Shown one piece after another: positions 8,463 through 17,240 of a stretch of DNA of 38,955 nt. Source of the stretch: Comamonas sp. lk (GTDB lineage Bacteria > Pseudomonadota > Gammaproteobacteria > Burkholderiales > Burkholderiaceae_C); assembly GCA_943324505.2 (NCBI GenBank), contig CALPLW020000005.1:1-38955 (forward strand), in the 5' to 3' direction. The first letter of the stretch is position 1. Every line of letters begins with the position of its first letter. The notes beneath the pieces are model-generated. The model did no database searches and was not told the origin of the DNA. It was given only the letters and a program-made list of their open reading frames with translations. Made by a program: the position numbers and the translations under genes.

Positions 8463-9449
8463 ATGAGCAAAAAGCCCGTCCGAGTCGCTGTGACCGGTGC
8501 CGCAGGTCAAATCGGCTATGCCGTCCTTTTTCGCATTGCTTCTGGCGAAATGCTAGGCAAGGACCAGCCTGTGATCCTGCAGTTGTTGGAAGTGCCGATG
8601 GAAAAACCGCAGCAGGCTTTGCAGGGTGTGATGATGGAGTTGCAGGATTGCGCTTTTCCCCTGCTTGCAGGGATGGAAGCGCATGGCGATCCGATGACCG
8701 CGTTCAAGGATGCCGATTACGCGCTGCTGATCGGTTCGCGCCCCCGCGGCCCAGGTATGGAGCGCGCTGAACTGCTGGCCGTGAATGCTGAAATTTTCAC
8801 TGCCCAGGGCAAGGCGTTGAACGCCGTAGCGAGCCGTAATGTCAAGGTGCTGGTGGTGGGTAATCCTGCCAATACCAATGCCTACATCGCCATGAAAAGT
8901 GCGCCAGACCTGCCGCGCAAGAACTTCACCGCCATGCTGCGGTTGGATCACAACCGTGCGCTGAGCCAGTTGGCTGCCAAAACCGGTAAGCCCGTGTCAG
9001 CGATCGAAAAATTAGCTGTTTGGGGTAACCATTCCCCGACCATGTACGCCGATTATCGCTTTGCCACCATTGACGGTGTCAGCGTCAAAGACATCATCAA
9101 CGACCATGACTGGAACGCCAACACGTTCTTGCCTACAGTGGGTAAGCGGGGTGCTGCCATCATTGCTGCGCGTGGTGTGTCGTCTGCTGCGTCGGCCGCC
9201 AACGCCGCCATTGATCATATGCGTGATTGGGCTCTGGGAACCCATGGAAAATGGGTCACCATGGGTATCGCTTCGGACGGTCAATATGGAATTCCAAAGG
9301 ACACCATGTTCGGTTTTGCAGTCACCTGTGAGGGGGGTGAGTACCTGCCCGTTGAAGGCCTGCCGGTTGATGCGTTCAGTCAGGAATGTATCAACAAGAC
9401 CCTCAAGGAACTGCAGGACGAGCAGGCAGGCGTCGCTCATCTGCTCTAA
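8463..9449 (+). CDS. mdh: malate dehydrogenase (NAD-dependent, MDH type 2)
   Basis: Oxidises malate to oxaloacetate in the TCA cycle. The 328-residue protein has the type 2 nucleotide-binding motif [16 protein letters not shown]. The mobile-loop arginines are in [11 protein letters not shown], where the pattern separates malate from lactate dehydrogenases. [17 protein letters not shown] (catalytic Asp region) and the catalytic histidine in VWGNHSP follow. GGAG lies 8 bases before the ATG. It is the first gene of mdh-citE-like-acnB and is divergent from the GntR regulator. Confidence 0.98.
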   Translation: MSKKPVRVAVTGAAGQIGYAVLFRIASGEMLGKDQPVILQLLEVPMEKPQQALQGVMMELQDCAFPLLAGMEAHGDPMTAFKDADYALLIGSRPRGPGMERAELLAVNAEIFTAQGKALNAVASRNVKVLVVGNPANTNAYIAMKSAPDLPRKNFTAMLRLDHNRALSQLAAKTGKPVSAIEKLAVWGNHSPTMYADYRFATIDGVSVKDIINDHDWNANTFLPTVGKRGAAIIAARGVSSAASAANAAIDHMRDWALGTHGKWVTMGIASDGQYGIPKDTMFGFAVTCEGGEYLPVEGLPVDAFSQECINKTLKELQDEQAGVAHLL

Positions 9450-9498
9450 AGTTTCGTGACCCACCTCGTGATACTGGGCACGGGACGACCGATCAGCC

Positions 9499-10548
9499 AT
9501 GCAAATACCCCGTGACGTGCTCTTGGGCGCACAGAGTGCGGCCAGTTCAATTCCGGTATGCGATCACTACTGTGGCGTTGAGCTCCGGATGCGCAAAAGT
9601 CTGGCGCTGCAGGCGGCGATGTCCGAAGAATTTGGTGCCTGCCCCTTCGATGTGACGCTTGACTGCGAGGATGGTGCGCCAATTGGTGGGGAAAATGACC
9701 ATGCCCAGATGGTGGCGGACTTGGCTCGAGACCACTTGGCGAAGGCAGCGGCAGATCCCAGCCGTTGCCGGCCCAGAGTAGCCGTGCGGGTTCACCCAGT
9801 GGATCACCCGGCTTTCGAGCAAGACGTGGCGACGATTGTCGGTACAGCCGCTGAGGCGCTCTGCCACATCATGATCCCCAAGTTGGAGTCGCTCGCAGCG
9901 CTCGATCAGGCCGTGCAATTGATTGACCTTATGGCGACCAGATCCGCACGCCAGTCACCCCTGCCACTTCACGTTTTGATCGAGTCGCCTGCTGCGGTCC
10001 ACCTGGCCTTTTCGATCGCCGCGCATCATCGCGTCCAGTCGCTGAGTTTTGGTCTTATGGATTTCGTTTCTGCGCACGGCGGGGCCATTCCGGCAACCGC
10101 CATGGGGTTGGACCAGGGGCGGGGTGATGGTGAGCTGAATCAATTCAATCACCCATTAGTGATGCGTGCGAAGCTGGAAATCTCGGCAGCGTGCCATGCC
10201 AATAGCAAGGTGCCCTCGCATTGCGTGGTCACCGAATTCACTGACGCAGCCAAGTTGCGGGCGGCGGCAAGGAGAGCCAACCGCGAGCTCGGATTTACCC
10301 GCATGTGGAGCATTCATCCCGCCCAGATCAGACCAATTCTCGAAGCATTTGCCCCAGAACCAGTTGAAATTGATCGAGCGACTCGCATTTTGGTGGCAGC
10401 CCAACGGGCGGACTGGGCGCCGATATCGGACCGGGGCGTGTTGCAGGACCGCGCCAGTTATCGTTATTTCTGGCAGGTGTTGGAGCGTGCCCAACAAACT
10501 GGCACTGTGCTGCCTGACGAGGCTCGGGGCTTTTTTGCCCCCCGCTGA
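9499..10548 (+). CDS. HpcH/HpaI aldolase / CitE-like CoA ester lyase
   Basis: A TIM-barrel protein of the citrate lyase beta-subunit/malyl-CoA lyase superfamily, 349 residues. Visible family features are DCEDG near residue 55, the substrate arginine in RVAVRVHP, PKLES, IESP (usual place of a metal-binding Glu), FGLMDF (metal-binding Asp) and a C-terminal GFTRMWSIHPAQIRPI. Neither citrate lyase alpha nor gamma genes are nearby, so it is not a citrate lyase subunit. Malyl-CoA, citramalyl-CoA or a related CoA ester is the likely substrate, but the sequence does not decide this. It sits between mdh (49 bases) and acnB (90 bases), suggesting a TCA-linked or metabolite-repair role. Confidence 0.8.
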   Translation: MQIPRDVLLGAQSAASSIPVCDHYCGVELRMRKSLALQAAMSEEFGACPFDVTLDCEDGAPIGGENDHAQMVADLARDHLAKAAADPSRCRPRVAVRVHPVDHPAFEQDVATIVGTAAEALCHIMIPKLESLAALDQAVQLIDLMATRSARQSPLPLHVLIESPAAVHLAFSIAAHHRVQSLSFGLMDFVSAHGGAIPATAMGLDQGRGDGELNQFNHPLVMRAKLEISAACHANSKVPSHCVVTEFTDAAKLRAAARRANRELGFTRMWSIHPAQIRPILEAFAPEPVEIDRATRILVAAQRADWAPISDRGVLQDRASYRYFWQVLERAQQTGTVLPDEARGFFAPR

Positions 10549-10638
10549 GCAAGCGCGAAGGGCATGACACGGGAGCCGTGGACAAAGCGATTTTTCGCAA
10601 GAGCGGACTAATTTTTGTTGATTGAAAAGGAAAACATC

Positions 10639-13236
10639 ATGTTGCAGAACTATCGAGTCCATTTGGCCGAGCGCGCGGCTTTGGGCATTCCGCCCCTCCC
10701 GCTGTCAGCCAAGCAGACCGGCGAACTGATTGATTTGCTGAAAGCCCCGCCAGTTGGCGAAGAGTCGACGCTGCTTGAACTGATCACACACCGCGTGCCC
10801 GCTGGTGTCGATGATGCGGCCAAGGTCAAGGCCAGCTATTTGGCGGCGGTAGCGAATGGCACTGAGAAGTGCTCGCTGCTTTCAAGGCAAAAGGCCACCG
10901 AATTACTGGGCACTATGCTCGGCGGCTACAACATCAGTCCTCTGGTTGATCTGCTCGACGATGCAGCAGTGGCTGAAGTGGCCGCCAGTGGCCTCAAGAA
11001 AACCCTGCTGATGTTTGACCAGTTTCATGACGTCAAGGAAAAGGCTGATGCCGGCAACGCCCACGCCAAAGCCGTGCTGCAGAGCTGGGCCGACGCCGAG
11101 TGGTTCACGTCCCGGCCGGAAGTGCCCCGGTCGATCACCCTGACCGTGTTCAAGGTGGCCGGCGAGATCAACACCGACGACCTGTCGCCCGCGCCCGACG
11201 CCTTTAGCCGCCCCGACATCCCCTTGCACGCGCTGGCGATGCACAAGAACGCCCGGCCCGGCATCACGCCCGAGGAAGACGGCAAGCGCGGTCCGGTCAA
11301 GTTCATCAATGACCTCAAGGCACGCGGCCATCTGGTGGCCTACGTCGGCGACGTGGTCGGGACCGGCTCGTCGCGCAAATCAGCCACCAACTCGGTGCTC
11401 TGGTTCACTGGTCAGGACATCCCGTTTGTGCCCAACAAACGCTTTGGTGGCGTCTGTCTGGGCAGCAAGATTGCCCCGATTTTCTACAACACCATGGAAG
11501 ATTCGGGGGCGCTGCCGATTGAACTCGATGTCAGCCAGATGGCCATGGGCGATGTGGTGGAATTGCGGCCTTACGATGGCAAGGCCCTCAAAGACGGCAA
11601 GGTGATCGCCGAGTTTCAGCTCAAAAGTGAGGTGCTCTTTGATGAGGTTCGAGCCGGCGGTCGTATTCCCTTGATTATTGGTCGGGGCCTTACTGCCAAG
11701 GCGCGCGAGGCACTGGGCTTGCCGGTTAGCACCCTGTTCCGTTTGCCAAGCAATCCGGTCGACTCGGGCAAGGGCTTTACTCTCGCGCAGAAAATGGTCG
11801 GTCGCGCTTGCGGCATGCCACTGGTCGGCGGCCATCAACAAGGTGTGCGCCCTGGCACTTATTGTGAGCCGCGCATGACCAGTGTCGGCTCGCAGGATAC
11901 GACCGGCCCAATGACTCGCGACGAGCTCAAAGACTTGGCCTGCCTGGGCTTCAGTGCCGACCTTGTGATGCAGTCTTTCTGCCACACCGCTGCCTACCCC
12001 AAGCCGGTTGATGTGAAGATGCACCACGAGTTGCCCGAGTTCATCAACAACCGGGGAGGCATCAGCCTGCGCCCGGGCGACGGCATCATCCACAGCTGGC
12101 TCAACCGCATGCTGCTGCCCGATACCGTGGGCACCGGTGGCGACAGCCACACCCGCTTCCCGATCGGCATCAGCTTCCCGGCAGGCTCTGGTCTGGTGGC
12201 CTTTGGTGCCGCTACCGGCGTGATGCCGCTGGACATGCCCGAGAGCGTGCTGGTGCGCTTCAAGGGCAAGATGCAGCCTGGCGTGACCTTGCGCGATCTG
12301 GTCAACGCGATCCCGCTGTACGCCATCAAGGCCGGCCTGCTGACCGTCGCCAAACAGGGCAAGAAGAACATCTTTTCGGGGCGGATTCTGGAGATCGAAG
12401 GGCTTCCAGACCTGAAGGTGGAGCAGGCCTTCGAGCTGAGTGACGCCTCGGCCGAGCGCAGTGCCGGTGGATGCACGGTACACCTGAACAAGGAGCCGAT
12501 CGTCGAGTACATCACCAGCAACATCACGATGTTGAAGTGGATGATCGCCAGTGGCTATGCCGATGTGCGCACCATCAACCGCCGAATCAAGGCGATGGAA
12601 GCCTGGCTCGCCGACCCGCAGCTGCTCAAAGGTGACGCAGATGCCGAGTACGCCGCAGTGATCGAAATCGACCTGGCTGACATCCATGAGCCAATCCTGG
12701 CCTGCCCGAACGATCCGGACGATGTGAAGACTTTGTCAGAGGTGGCCGGCGCCAAGATCGATGAAGTATTCATCGGCTCCTGCATGACCAACATTGGCCA
12801 TTTCCGTGCGGCGAGCAAGTTGCTGGAGAACAAACGTGATATCCCGGTCAAGCTGTGGATGGCGCCGCCGACCAAGATGGATGCCAAGCAACTGAGCGAG
12901 GAGGGGCATTATGGTGTGCTGGGCTCTGCTGGTGCGCGCATGGAGATGCCAGGTTGCAGCCTGTGCATGGGTAACCAGGCACAGGTCAAGGAGGGCGCAA
13001 CGGTATTCTCGACTTCGACACGTAATTTCCCCAACCGGCTCGGCAAGAACAGCAATGTCTACTTGGGCAGCGCCGAACTGGCCGCGATTTGCTCCAAACT
13101 CGGACGCATTCCTACCAAAGCCGAATACATGGCCGACATGGGCGTGCTGACCGCCGCAAGCGGCCAGGTCTACCAATATCTGAACTTTGACCGTGTTCCA
13201 GATTATGTAGCGGCAGCTTCGACAGTGATCGCCTGA
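10639..13236 (+). CDS. acnB: bifunctional aconitate hydratase 2 / 2-methylisocitrate dehydratase (AcnB)
   Basis: Isomerises citrate to isocitrate through cis-aconitate; AcnB enzymes also often act on 2-methylcitrate-derived intermediates. The 865-residue length equals that of classical AcnB. The domain order is AcnB type: an N-terminal helical HEAT-like domain (1-160), then the swivel domain ([23 protein letters not shown]), then the 4Fe-4S domains with [32 protein letters not shown] and [10 protein letters not shown], which supply the cluster cysteines. The ATG at 10639 has AAGGA 7 bases upstream. An in-frame TTG upstream (10615) is not favoured. A terminator follows 40 bases after the stop. 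Confidence 0.97.
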   Translation: MLQNYRVHLAERAALGIPPLPLSAKQTGELIDLLKAPPVGEESTLLELITHRVPAGVDDAAKVKASYLAAVANGTEKCSLLSRQKATELLGTMLGGYNISPLVDLLDDAAVAEVAASGLKKTLLMFDQFHDVKEKADAGNAHAKAVLQSWADAEWFTSRPEVPRSITLTVFKVAGEINTDDLSPAPDAFSRPDIPLHALAMHKNARPGITPEEDGKRGPVKFINDLKARGHLVAYVGDVVGTGSSRKSATNSVLWFTGQDIPFVPNKRFGGVCLGSKIAPIFYNTMEDSGALPIELDVSQMAMGDVVELRPYDGKALKDGKVIAEFQLKSEVLFDEVRAGGRIPLIIGRGLTAKAREALGLPVSTLFRLPSNPVDSGKGFTLAQKMVGRACGMPLVGGHQQGVRPGTYCEPRMTSVGSQDTTGPMTRDELKDLACLGFSADLVMQSFCHTAAYPKPVDVKMHHELPEFINNRGGISLRPGDGIIHSWLNRMLLPDTVGTGGDSHTRFPIGISFPAGSGLVAFGAATGVMPLDMPESVLVRFKGKMQPGVTLRDLVNAIPLYAIKAGLLTVAKQGKKNIFSGRILEIEGLPDLKVEQAFELSDASAERSAGGCTVHLNKEPIVEYITSNITMLKWMIASGYADVRTINRRIKAMEAWLADPQLLKGDADAEYAAVIEIDLADIHEPILACPNDPDDVKTLSEVAGAKIDEVFIGSCMTNIGHFRAASKLLENKRDIPVKLWMAPPTKMDAKQLSEEGHYGVLGSAGARMEMPGCSLCMGNQAQVKEGATVFSTSTRNFPNRLGKNSNVYLGSAELAAICSKLGRIPTKAEYMADMGVLTAASGQVYQYLNFDRVPDYVAAASTVIA

Positions 13237-13276
13237 TTCAGACCCTACGCAAGTCCAGCAGTAGTTCCTGCTGATT

Positions 13277-13306
13277 GGCCCCCAGCACTCGCTGTGGGGC
13301 CTTTTT
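13277..13306 (+). terminator. Rho-independent terminator after acnB
   Basis: GGCCCC followed by CAGC pairs with GCTG and GGGGCC across a 4-base loop (one bulged base), followed by five T residues. It ends the mdh-citE-like-acnB transcript. Confidence 0.85.
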
Positions 13307-13560
13307 GTTGCCCCCCATCCAATGAGCGTCTTAGGCACTATCCCGTTGCCTATCCATTCACTGCTGTTACTGCTAGGCGTCAACGAGTTCATGTTATTTG
13401 CTTGGCATGGGCATCTTCAAGATCCGAGTACTTTCACTGGGTGGGTGGCGGTGCTTGCCAGTTGGTCTGAACTGGTTTGCGACGCAGCGGCGTGGAGGTT
13501 AAACTGCAATCGGTCATAATTTTGTCAAATATTTGACATTAAACCCCACAGGAGTTGGCC
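13307..13560. other. intergenic stretch upstream of the phosphate-uptake operon
   Basis: Together with the terminator this is the longest gene-free stretch of the window (13237-13560, 324 bases). No convincing gene is seen between the acnB terminator and 13500; the only open frame there (13322-13519) shows no recognisable protein or ribosome binding site. The last 50 bases hold the putative PHO-box-like repeats and the ribosome binding site of the DUF47 gene. Confidence 0.6.
13511..13539 (+). promoter_or_regulatory. PHO-box-like triple direct repeat / 16-bp palindrome
   Basis: Three 7-base units, CGGTCAT, TTGTCAA and TTGACAT, are each separated by 4 bases, an 11-base period. This is the layout of a PhoB box (consensus unit CTGTCAT, matching at 6, 5 and 5 of 7 bases). 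The same stretch contains the perfect 16-base palindrome TGTCAAATATTTGACA (13523-13538), so a dimeric repressor site is an alternative. It ends only 22 bases before the DUF47 start, which is close for a class I PhoB promoter. The downstream phosphate permease gene makes phosphate control plausible. Confidence 0.35.
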
Positions 13561-14208
13561 ATGTTTTTTGGCAAATTGTTGCCGCGTGACGGTAATTTTT
13601 TCGACATGTTCAACCAGCATGCCGACCGAATCATGGAGGCTGCACGCGCTTTTTCCCAGATGGTGGCCAACTACAACGATGTGCCGCTGCGCGAAAAATA
13701 CAACCGCGATGTTGACAATGCTGAACGCGCAGCTGATCGGGTCACGCACGAGGTCAACAAGGCCCTTCACAAAACTTTCATTACGCCTATAGACCGTGAG
13801 CAGATTCATGGCCTTATCAACACAATGGATGACGTCGCCGACCTGATTCAAGACTCGGCAGAAACTATGGCGCTTTACGATGTGCGCCACATGACGGATG
13901 AGATTGTTCGGTTGACAGACATTAGCGTGAAGTGTTGTGAGCGGGTGAGGGACGCGGTCAAGTTGCTCGACAAGATTGCGGATCCCAGCGTGGCCGATGC
14001 AGCACTGAAGACTTGCGAAGAAATTGACCGACTCGAGAGCGACGCCGACCGCGTCATGCGTAGCGCCATGAGCAAACTGTTTCGCGAGGAACCTGATGTG
14101 CGCGAGGTCATCAAACTCAAGGCGATTTACGAACTGCTCGAGACCATCACCGACAAGTGCGAGGACGTGGCTAACCTGATCGAGGGCATCATCCTCGAAA
14201 ATTCCTGA
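13561..14208 (+). CDS. DUF47 / PhoU-like protein partnering a PiT permease
   Basis: The 215-residue, almost wholly alpha-helical protein belongs to the DUF47 (TIGR00153, Pit accessory) family, related to PhoU. It is soluble, with repeated acidic helical segments such as IHGLINTMDDVADLIQDSAETM and IYELLETITDKCEDVANLIEGI. These resemble the E/D-xxx-D metal-binding repeats of PhoU folds. It starts at ATG 13561, 6 bases after GGAG, rather than at the TTG two codons upstream. It directly precedes the PiT gene (16-base gap), the usual arrangement for this family, and probably controls or supports that permease. The molecular role is not known from sequence. Confidence 0.88.
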   Translation: MFFGKLLPRDGNFFDMFNQHADRIMEAARAFSQMVANYNDVPLREKYNRDVDNAERAADRVTHEVNKALHKTFITPIDREQIHGLINTMDDVADLIQDSAETMALYDVRHMTDEIVRLTDISVKCCERVRDAVKLLDKIADPSVADAALKTCEEIDRLESDADRVMRSAMSKLFREEPDVREVIKLKAIYELLETITDKCEDVANLIEGIILENS

Positions 14209-14224
14209 CCGGCACAACCACTTT

Positions 14225-15235
14225 ATGGAAAACGTCCAAACGACGCTCTGGGTGGTAGTGCTCTTGGTAATGCTTGCCATCGCTTTTGACTTCATGAATG
14301 GGTTTCATGACGCGGCCAATTCAATCGCTACGGTCGTGTCTACCGGTGTTCTTAAGCCGAGCCAGGCCGTGCTGTTCGCGGCCTTTTTCAACGTGTTGGC
14401 GATATTCGTGTTCCACCTGAGCGTTGCAGCTACCGTGGGCAAAGGCTTTGTGCAGCCGGGCATTGTTGACACCCATGTGGTGTTTGGCGCTTTGATCGGC
14501 GCCATAAGTTGGAATCTCATCACTTGGTACTACGGCATCCCGAGTAGCTCTTCGCATGCGCTGATCGGCGGTATTCTGGGTGCAGTCATGGCTAAGGCTG
14601 GCGCCAGTGCTCTCCTGTCATCGGGCATTTTCAAAACCGTCGCCTTCATTCTGGTCTCGCCACTGCTCGGTTATGTGCTGGGTTCGGCGATGATGGTCTT
14701 GGTCGCATGGGTGTTTCGAAAGACCCGGCCCGCCAAGGTGGACAAGTGGTTCCGCCGAATGCAGTTGGTTTCGGCTGGGGCCTATAGCCTCGGCCATGGC
14801 GGCAATGATGCGCAAAAAACAATCGGCATTATCTGGATGTTGCTTATCGCCACCGGCTATGCCGCTGCTGGCGACAAATCGCCGCCAACTTGGACCATCA
14901 TCACGTGTTACCTGGCAATTGGCGCTGGCACTATGTTCGGTGGTTGGCGCATCGTCAAAACCATGGGTCAACGCATCACCAAGCTCAAGCCGGTCGGTGG
15001 ATTTTGTGCTGAGACGGGGGGCGCAGTAACACTTTTTCTTGCCACAGCGTTAGGCATTCCGGTGTCGACCACCCACACCATCACGGGCGCCATTGTTGGT
15101 GTCGGCTCAGTTCAGCGTGCAAGTGCCGTCCGGTGGGGCGTGGCTGGCACTATTGTCTGGGCCTGGATTTTGACCATTCCGGCAAGTGCCATGGTTGCAG
15201 CACTTGCTTACTGGCTGAGCAATCATCTCTTCTGA
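14225..15235 (+). CDS. pit: inorganic phosphate transporter, PiT family
   Basis: Low-affinity symporter for phosphate or metal phosphate in the inner membrane. The 336-residue protein has about ten hydrophobic segments. It carries both copies of the PiT/PHO-4 signature: FDFMNGFHDAANSIATVVSTG near the N-terminus and GAYSLGHGGNDAQKTIGI in the middle, where the duplicated GxxDA(A/Q) motifs bind ion and phosphate. PVSTTHTITGAIVGVG near the end matches the second-repeat motif. It is shorter than E. coli PitA (499 residues) because the large cytoplasmic loop is reduced, as is usual for DUF47-linked members. Confidence 0.95.
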   Translation: MENVQTTLWVVVLLVMLAIAFDFMNGFHDAANSIATVVSTGVLKPSQAVLFAAFFNVLAIFVFHLSVAATVGKGFVQPGIVDTHVVFGALIGAISWNLITWYYGIPSSSSHALIGGILGAVMAKAGASALLSSGIFKTVAFILVSPLLGYVLGSAMMVLVAWVFRKTRPAKVDKWFRRMQLVSAGAYSLGHGGNDAQKTIGIIWMLLIATGYAAAGDKSPPTWTIITCYLAIGAGTMFGGWRIVKTMGQRITKLKPVGGFCAETGGAVTLFLATALGIPVSTTHTITGAIVGVGSVQRASAVRWGVAGTIVWAWILTIPASAMVAALAYWLSNHLF

Positions 15236-15236
15236 T

Positions 15237-15290
15237 TGCTATCAGAAATATAGCTATAAACTTAATGCCGCTATGGCTTGAACGCCGATT
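15237..15290. repeat. REP-like degenerate palindromic element after the PiT gene
   Basis: The spacer between the converging PiT and TM2-like genes begins GCTAT-cagaaat-ATAGC and continues with a second weak inverted segment rich in GC/TTG. Its general pattern resembles the A+T palindrome plus imperfect stem found inside the rsgA 3' end (20363-20413). The similarity is partial and was judged by eye only. Confidence 0.3.
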
Positions 15291-15737
15291 TCATTGTGAA
15301 ATTTTGCGGGCTTCTTCGATTTGAAATTCGAAGTAATGCTGGAAACTAAACACAATACTGCTCATCAGGACCGTGGCGCCAATGAGAAGCGACAACACGA
15401 CGGCACCAACGGTGACCCACTGGGTTTGCCCGGCTGCAGCATCTGCCGATGCTGTAGGGTTGAATCGGGCGTTCCATTTTTCCGTCGCAGTTAGCGCGTA
15501 CACGATGGCTGTTAGCGCGCAGCCCGAGATTGTGAACCCGAGCAGTGGTATCAACACCCAGCTCAGAGGGTCGTCAAAGCCATATCTCTGTGCTCGCTCC
15601 AAACCGTAGAGCCCCAGCGCCGTTGGAATGGGCAGCAGCCAAGCCAGCATATCGCTCGTTCCGTACAAATAAAACCGGTGTAGGCCAAACGGGCCGCCTA
15701 GGAAGGCCAGCCAAGCGGCGAGTGTTTTATTCTTCAT
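15291..15737 (-). CDS. TM2-like small membrane protein
   Basis: The 148-residue protein begins MKNKTLAAWLAFLGGPFGLHRFYLYG, which fits the TM2 domain pattern (hydrophobic segment, then GxxGxHRFYLG). It continues with hydrophobic stretches around residues 28-48, 58-84 and 107-130, the last ending in VVLSLLIGATVLMSSIVF. No catalytic motif is visible and the function of such proteins is unknown. It follows the acetyltransferase gene by 9 bases on the same strand and is probably cotranscribed with it; a functional link is not evident. Confidence 0.75.
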   Translation of the reverse strand: MKNKTLAAWLAFLGGPFGLHRFYLYGTSDMLAWLLPIPTALGLYGLERAQRYGFDDPLSWVLIPLLGFTISGCALTAIVYALTATEKWNARFNPTASADAAAGQTQWVTVGAVVLSLLIGATVLMSSIVFSFQHYFEFQIEEARKISQ

Positions 15738-15746
15738 CGGCTCCCA

Positions 15747-16271
15747 TTATGGACCGGGCGGGCAGCCGTCGCCCCATCCCAACGCTTTGTCCATCAAGAC
15801 GACGTCCAACCAGCGGTCAAATTTCCAGCCGCAGGATTTGAGTATGCCCACATGACGGAAGCCCACCGAGCGATGGACCCCGATCGAACCTGCGTTGGCC
15901 GAGTCGCCTATCACTGCGATCAGTTTGCGTACGCCAGCTTTTTCTGCTTGTGCCGCCAACTCGGCGAGCAGCGCGCGGCCCAATCCCTGGCCATGCGCAT
16001 CGGCAGCCAGATAGATGGAGTTTTCCGCTGAAAACCGATAGGCTGGCCGAGGCTTGAACCAATTGCAATAGGCAAACCCCAGCACCTTCTCACCTTCGGC
16101 GGCAACCAGGTAGGGTAGGCCTTTCCCACGGACATCGTCGCGCCTGCTCGCCATGTCCGCGTAGGAGGGTGGATCGATTTCAAAGGTGCCGGTCCCATGG
16201 CGTACATGGTGCGCGTAGATGGCGGTGATTGCTGTGATATCAGCGTCATGGCTGGATCGAATGATGGGCAT
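15747..16271 (-). CDS. GNAT N-acetyltransferase, phosphinothricin/methionine sulfoximine acetyltransferase-like
   Basis: The 174-residue protein fits the Pat/Bar branch of the GNAT fold. The N-terminus is IRSSHDADITAITAIYAHHVRHGTGTFEIDPPS. The acetyl-CoA pyrophosphate loop is DAHGQGLGRALL (Q/R-x-x-G-x-G/A). The C-terminal part is HRSVGFRHVGILKSCGWKFDRWLDVVLMDKAL, a segment typical of phosphinothricin acetyltransferases. The natural substrate is probably an amino acid analogue such as methionine sulfoximine or sulfone, but this cannot be read from sequence. It is divergent from rpsP, and its start codon lies close to the rpsP promoter. Confidence 0.88.
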   Translation of the reverse strand: MPIIRSSHDADITAITAIYAHHVRHGTGTFEIDPPSYADMASRRDDVRGKGLPYLVAAEGEKVLGFAYCNWFKPRPAYRFSAENSIYLAADAHGQGLGRALLAELAAQAEKAGVRKLIAVIGDSANAGSIGVHRSVGFRHVGILKSCGWKFDRWLDVVLMDKALGWGDGCPPGP

Positions 16272-16286
16272 AAGAGGAGCTCGCGT

Positions 16287-16306
16287 TATAATAGAAGGCT
16301 ATTCAG
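16287..16306 (+). promoter_or_regulatory. rpsP promoter core (-10 and discriminator)
   Basis: A perfect TATAAT (16287-16292) is followed by AGAAGGCTATTCAG. 18 of these 20 bases recur upstream of rplS (18058-18077). No good -35 hexamer is seen at the proper distance, so the preceding base (TTATAAT) and discriminator may matter. The leader to the rpsP start is about 105 bases. Confidence 0.5.
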
Positions 16307-16405
16307 TGTGTCGCTGGCCGGGTGGCCATGTCGCGTGTCTCAAACTCTGGATTAAGTGTTGAATTAAATCGCGGAATTAACTCTCCGCATCCCGAAGGAT
16401 AAATC

Positions 16406-16657
16406 ATGGTCGTCATTCGACTCGCCCGAGGCGGAGCAAAAGCTCGCCCGTTTTTCAATATTGTGGTCGCTGACAAGCGTACCCGCCGAGATGGCCGGTT
16501 CATCGAGCGGATCGGGTTTTACAACCCGATCGCCACAGCCAGTGAAGAAAGCATTCGCATTGCCCAGGACAGGCTGACCTATTGGAGGAGCGTTGGTGCT
16601 CAAGCGTCTCCGACGGTAGAACGCCTGATCAATCAAGCCGCCAGTAAGGCGGCCTGA
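16406..16657 (+). CDS. rpsP: 30S ribosomal protein bS16
   Basis: Small-subunit assembly protein of 83 residues. It begins [41 protein letters not shown], the conserved bS16 N-terminal half, and continues with [27 protein letters not shown] lies 6 bases before the ATG. First gene of rpsP-rimM-trmD, the standard order. Confidence 0.98.
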   Translation: MVVIRLARGGAKARPFFNIVVADKRTRRDGRFIERIGFYNPIATASEESIRIAQDRLTYWRSVGAQASPTVERLINQAASKAA

Positions 16658-16667
16658 TGCTGTTGTG

Positions 16668-17231
16668 ATGTTGCCTGGCCTCGAAGCTGCCGAAATGCCG
16701 GTAGACGCGATCGAAGTCGGGCGCATCGCAGATGCCTGGGGAGTCAAGGGCTGGTTCAAAGCTCTCCCACACAGCGCCGATCCAGAGGCGCTTTTTTCTT
16801 CAAAGCGCTGGTATGTGCTGCCGGCCGAAAAAGGGCCAAAAACTTTTTCCGGTGCTGGCTGTCTTGTCATATCGGACATCAAGCATCATGCCGATACCGT
16901 TGTTGCCTCTGCGCAAGGCATCGATGACCGGAATGGTGCGGAGGCATTGCGTGGCGCCCGTATTTTTGTAGCTCGTTCCAACTTTCCCATGCCGGGCGAT
17001 GATGAGTACTATTGGGTTGACTTGATCGGGCTTGAGGTGGTCAATCGTGAAGGGATCGTCTTGGGCGTGGTTCGCGAATTATTGGCTACTGGGCTCCAGA
17101 CCGTTTTGGTCTTGTCGTTTCAGCACGAGGGTAAGGCCATGGAGCGGATGATTCCGTTTGTGTCCGTCTACATCGATCAAGTCGATCTGATTGCTCGGCG
17201 TATTGAGGTCGATTGGCAGCCAGACTACTGA
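16668..17231 (+). CDS. rimM: 16S rRNA processing / 30S maturation factor RimM
   Basis: Assists late 30S assembly by binding uS19. The 187-residue product (ATG 16668; the GTG one codon earlier is an equal alternative) has the N-terminal beta-barrel with VGRIADAWGVKGWFKALPHSADPEALF. The C-terminal PRC barrel carries DEYYWVDLIGLEVVNREGIVLG and ends in IPFVSVYIDQVDLIARRIEVDW. It lies 10 bases after rpsP and 9 before trmD. Confidence 0.96.
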   Translation: MLPGLEAAEMPVDAIEVGRIADAWGVKGWFKALPHSADPEALFSSKRWYVLPAEKGPKTFSGAGCLVISDIKHHADTVVASAQGIDDRNGAEALRGARIFVARSNFPMPGDDEYYWVDLIGLEVVNREGIVLGVVRELLATGLQTVLVLSFQHEGKAMERMIPFVSVYIDQVDLIARRIEVDWQPDY

Positions 17232-17240
17232 GGCTGGCAG

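Noticed and set aside
11380-12687. Long open frame (435 codons) on the minus strand opposite acnB
   Set aside because: It is antisense to a clear acnB, has a low-complexity His/Gln/Arg-rich product with no domain, and is explained by the high third-position G+C of acnB.
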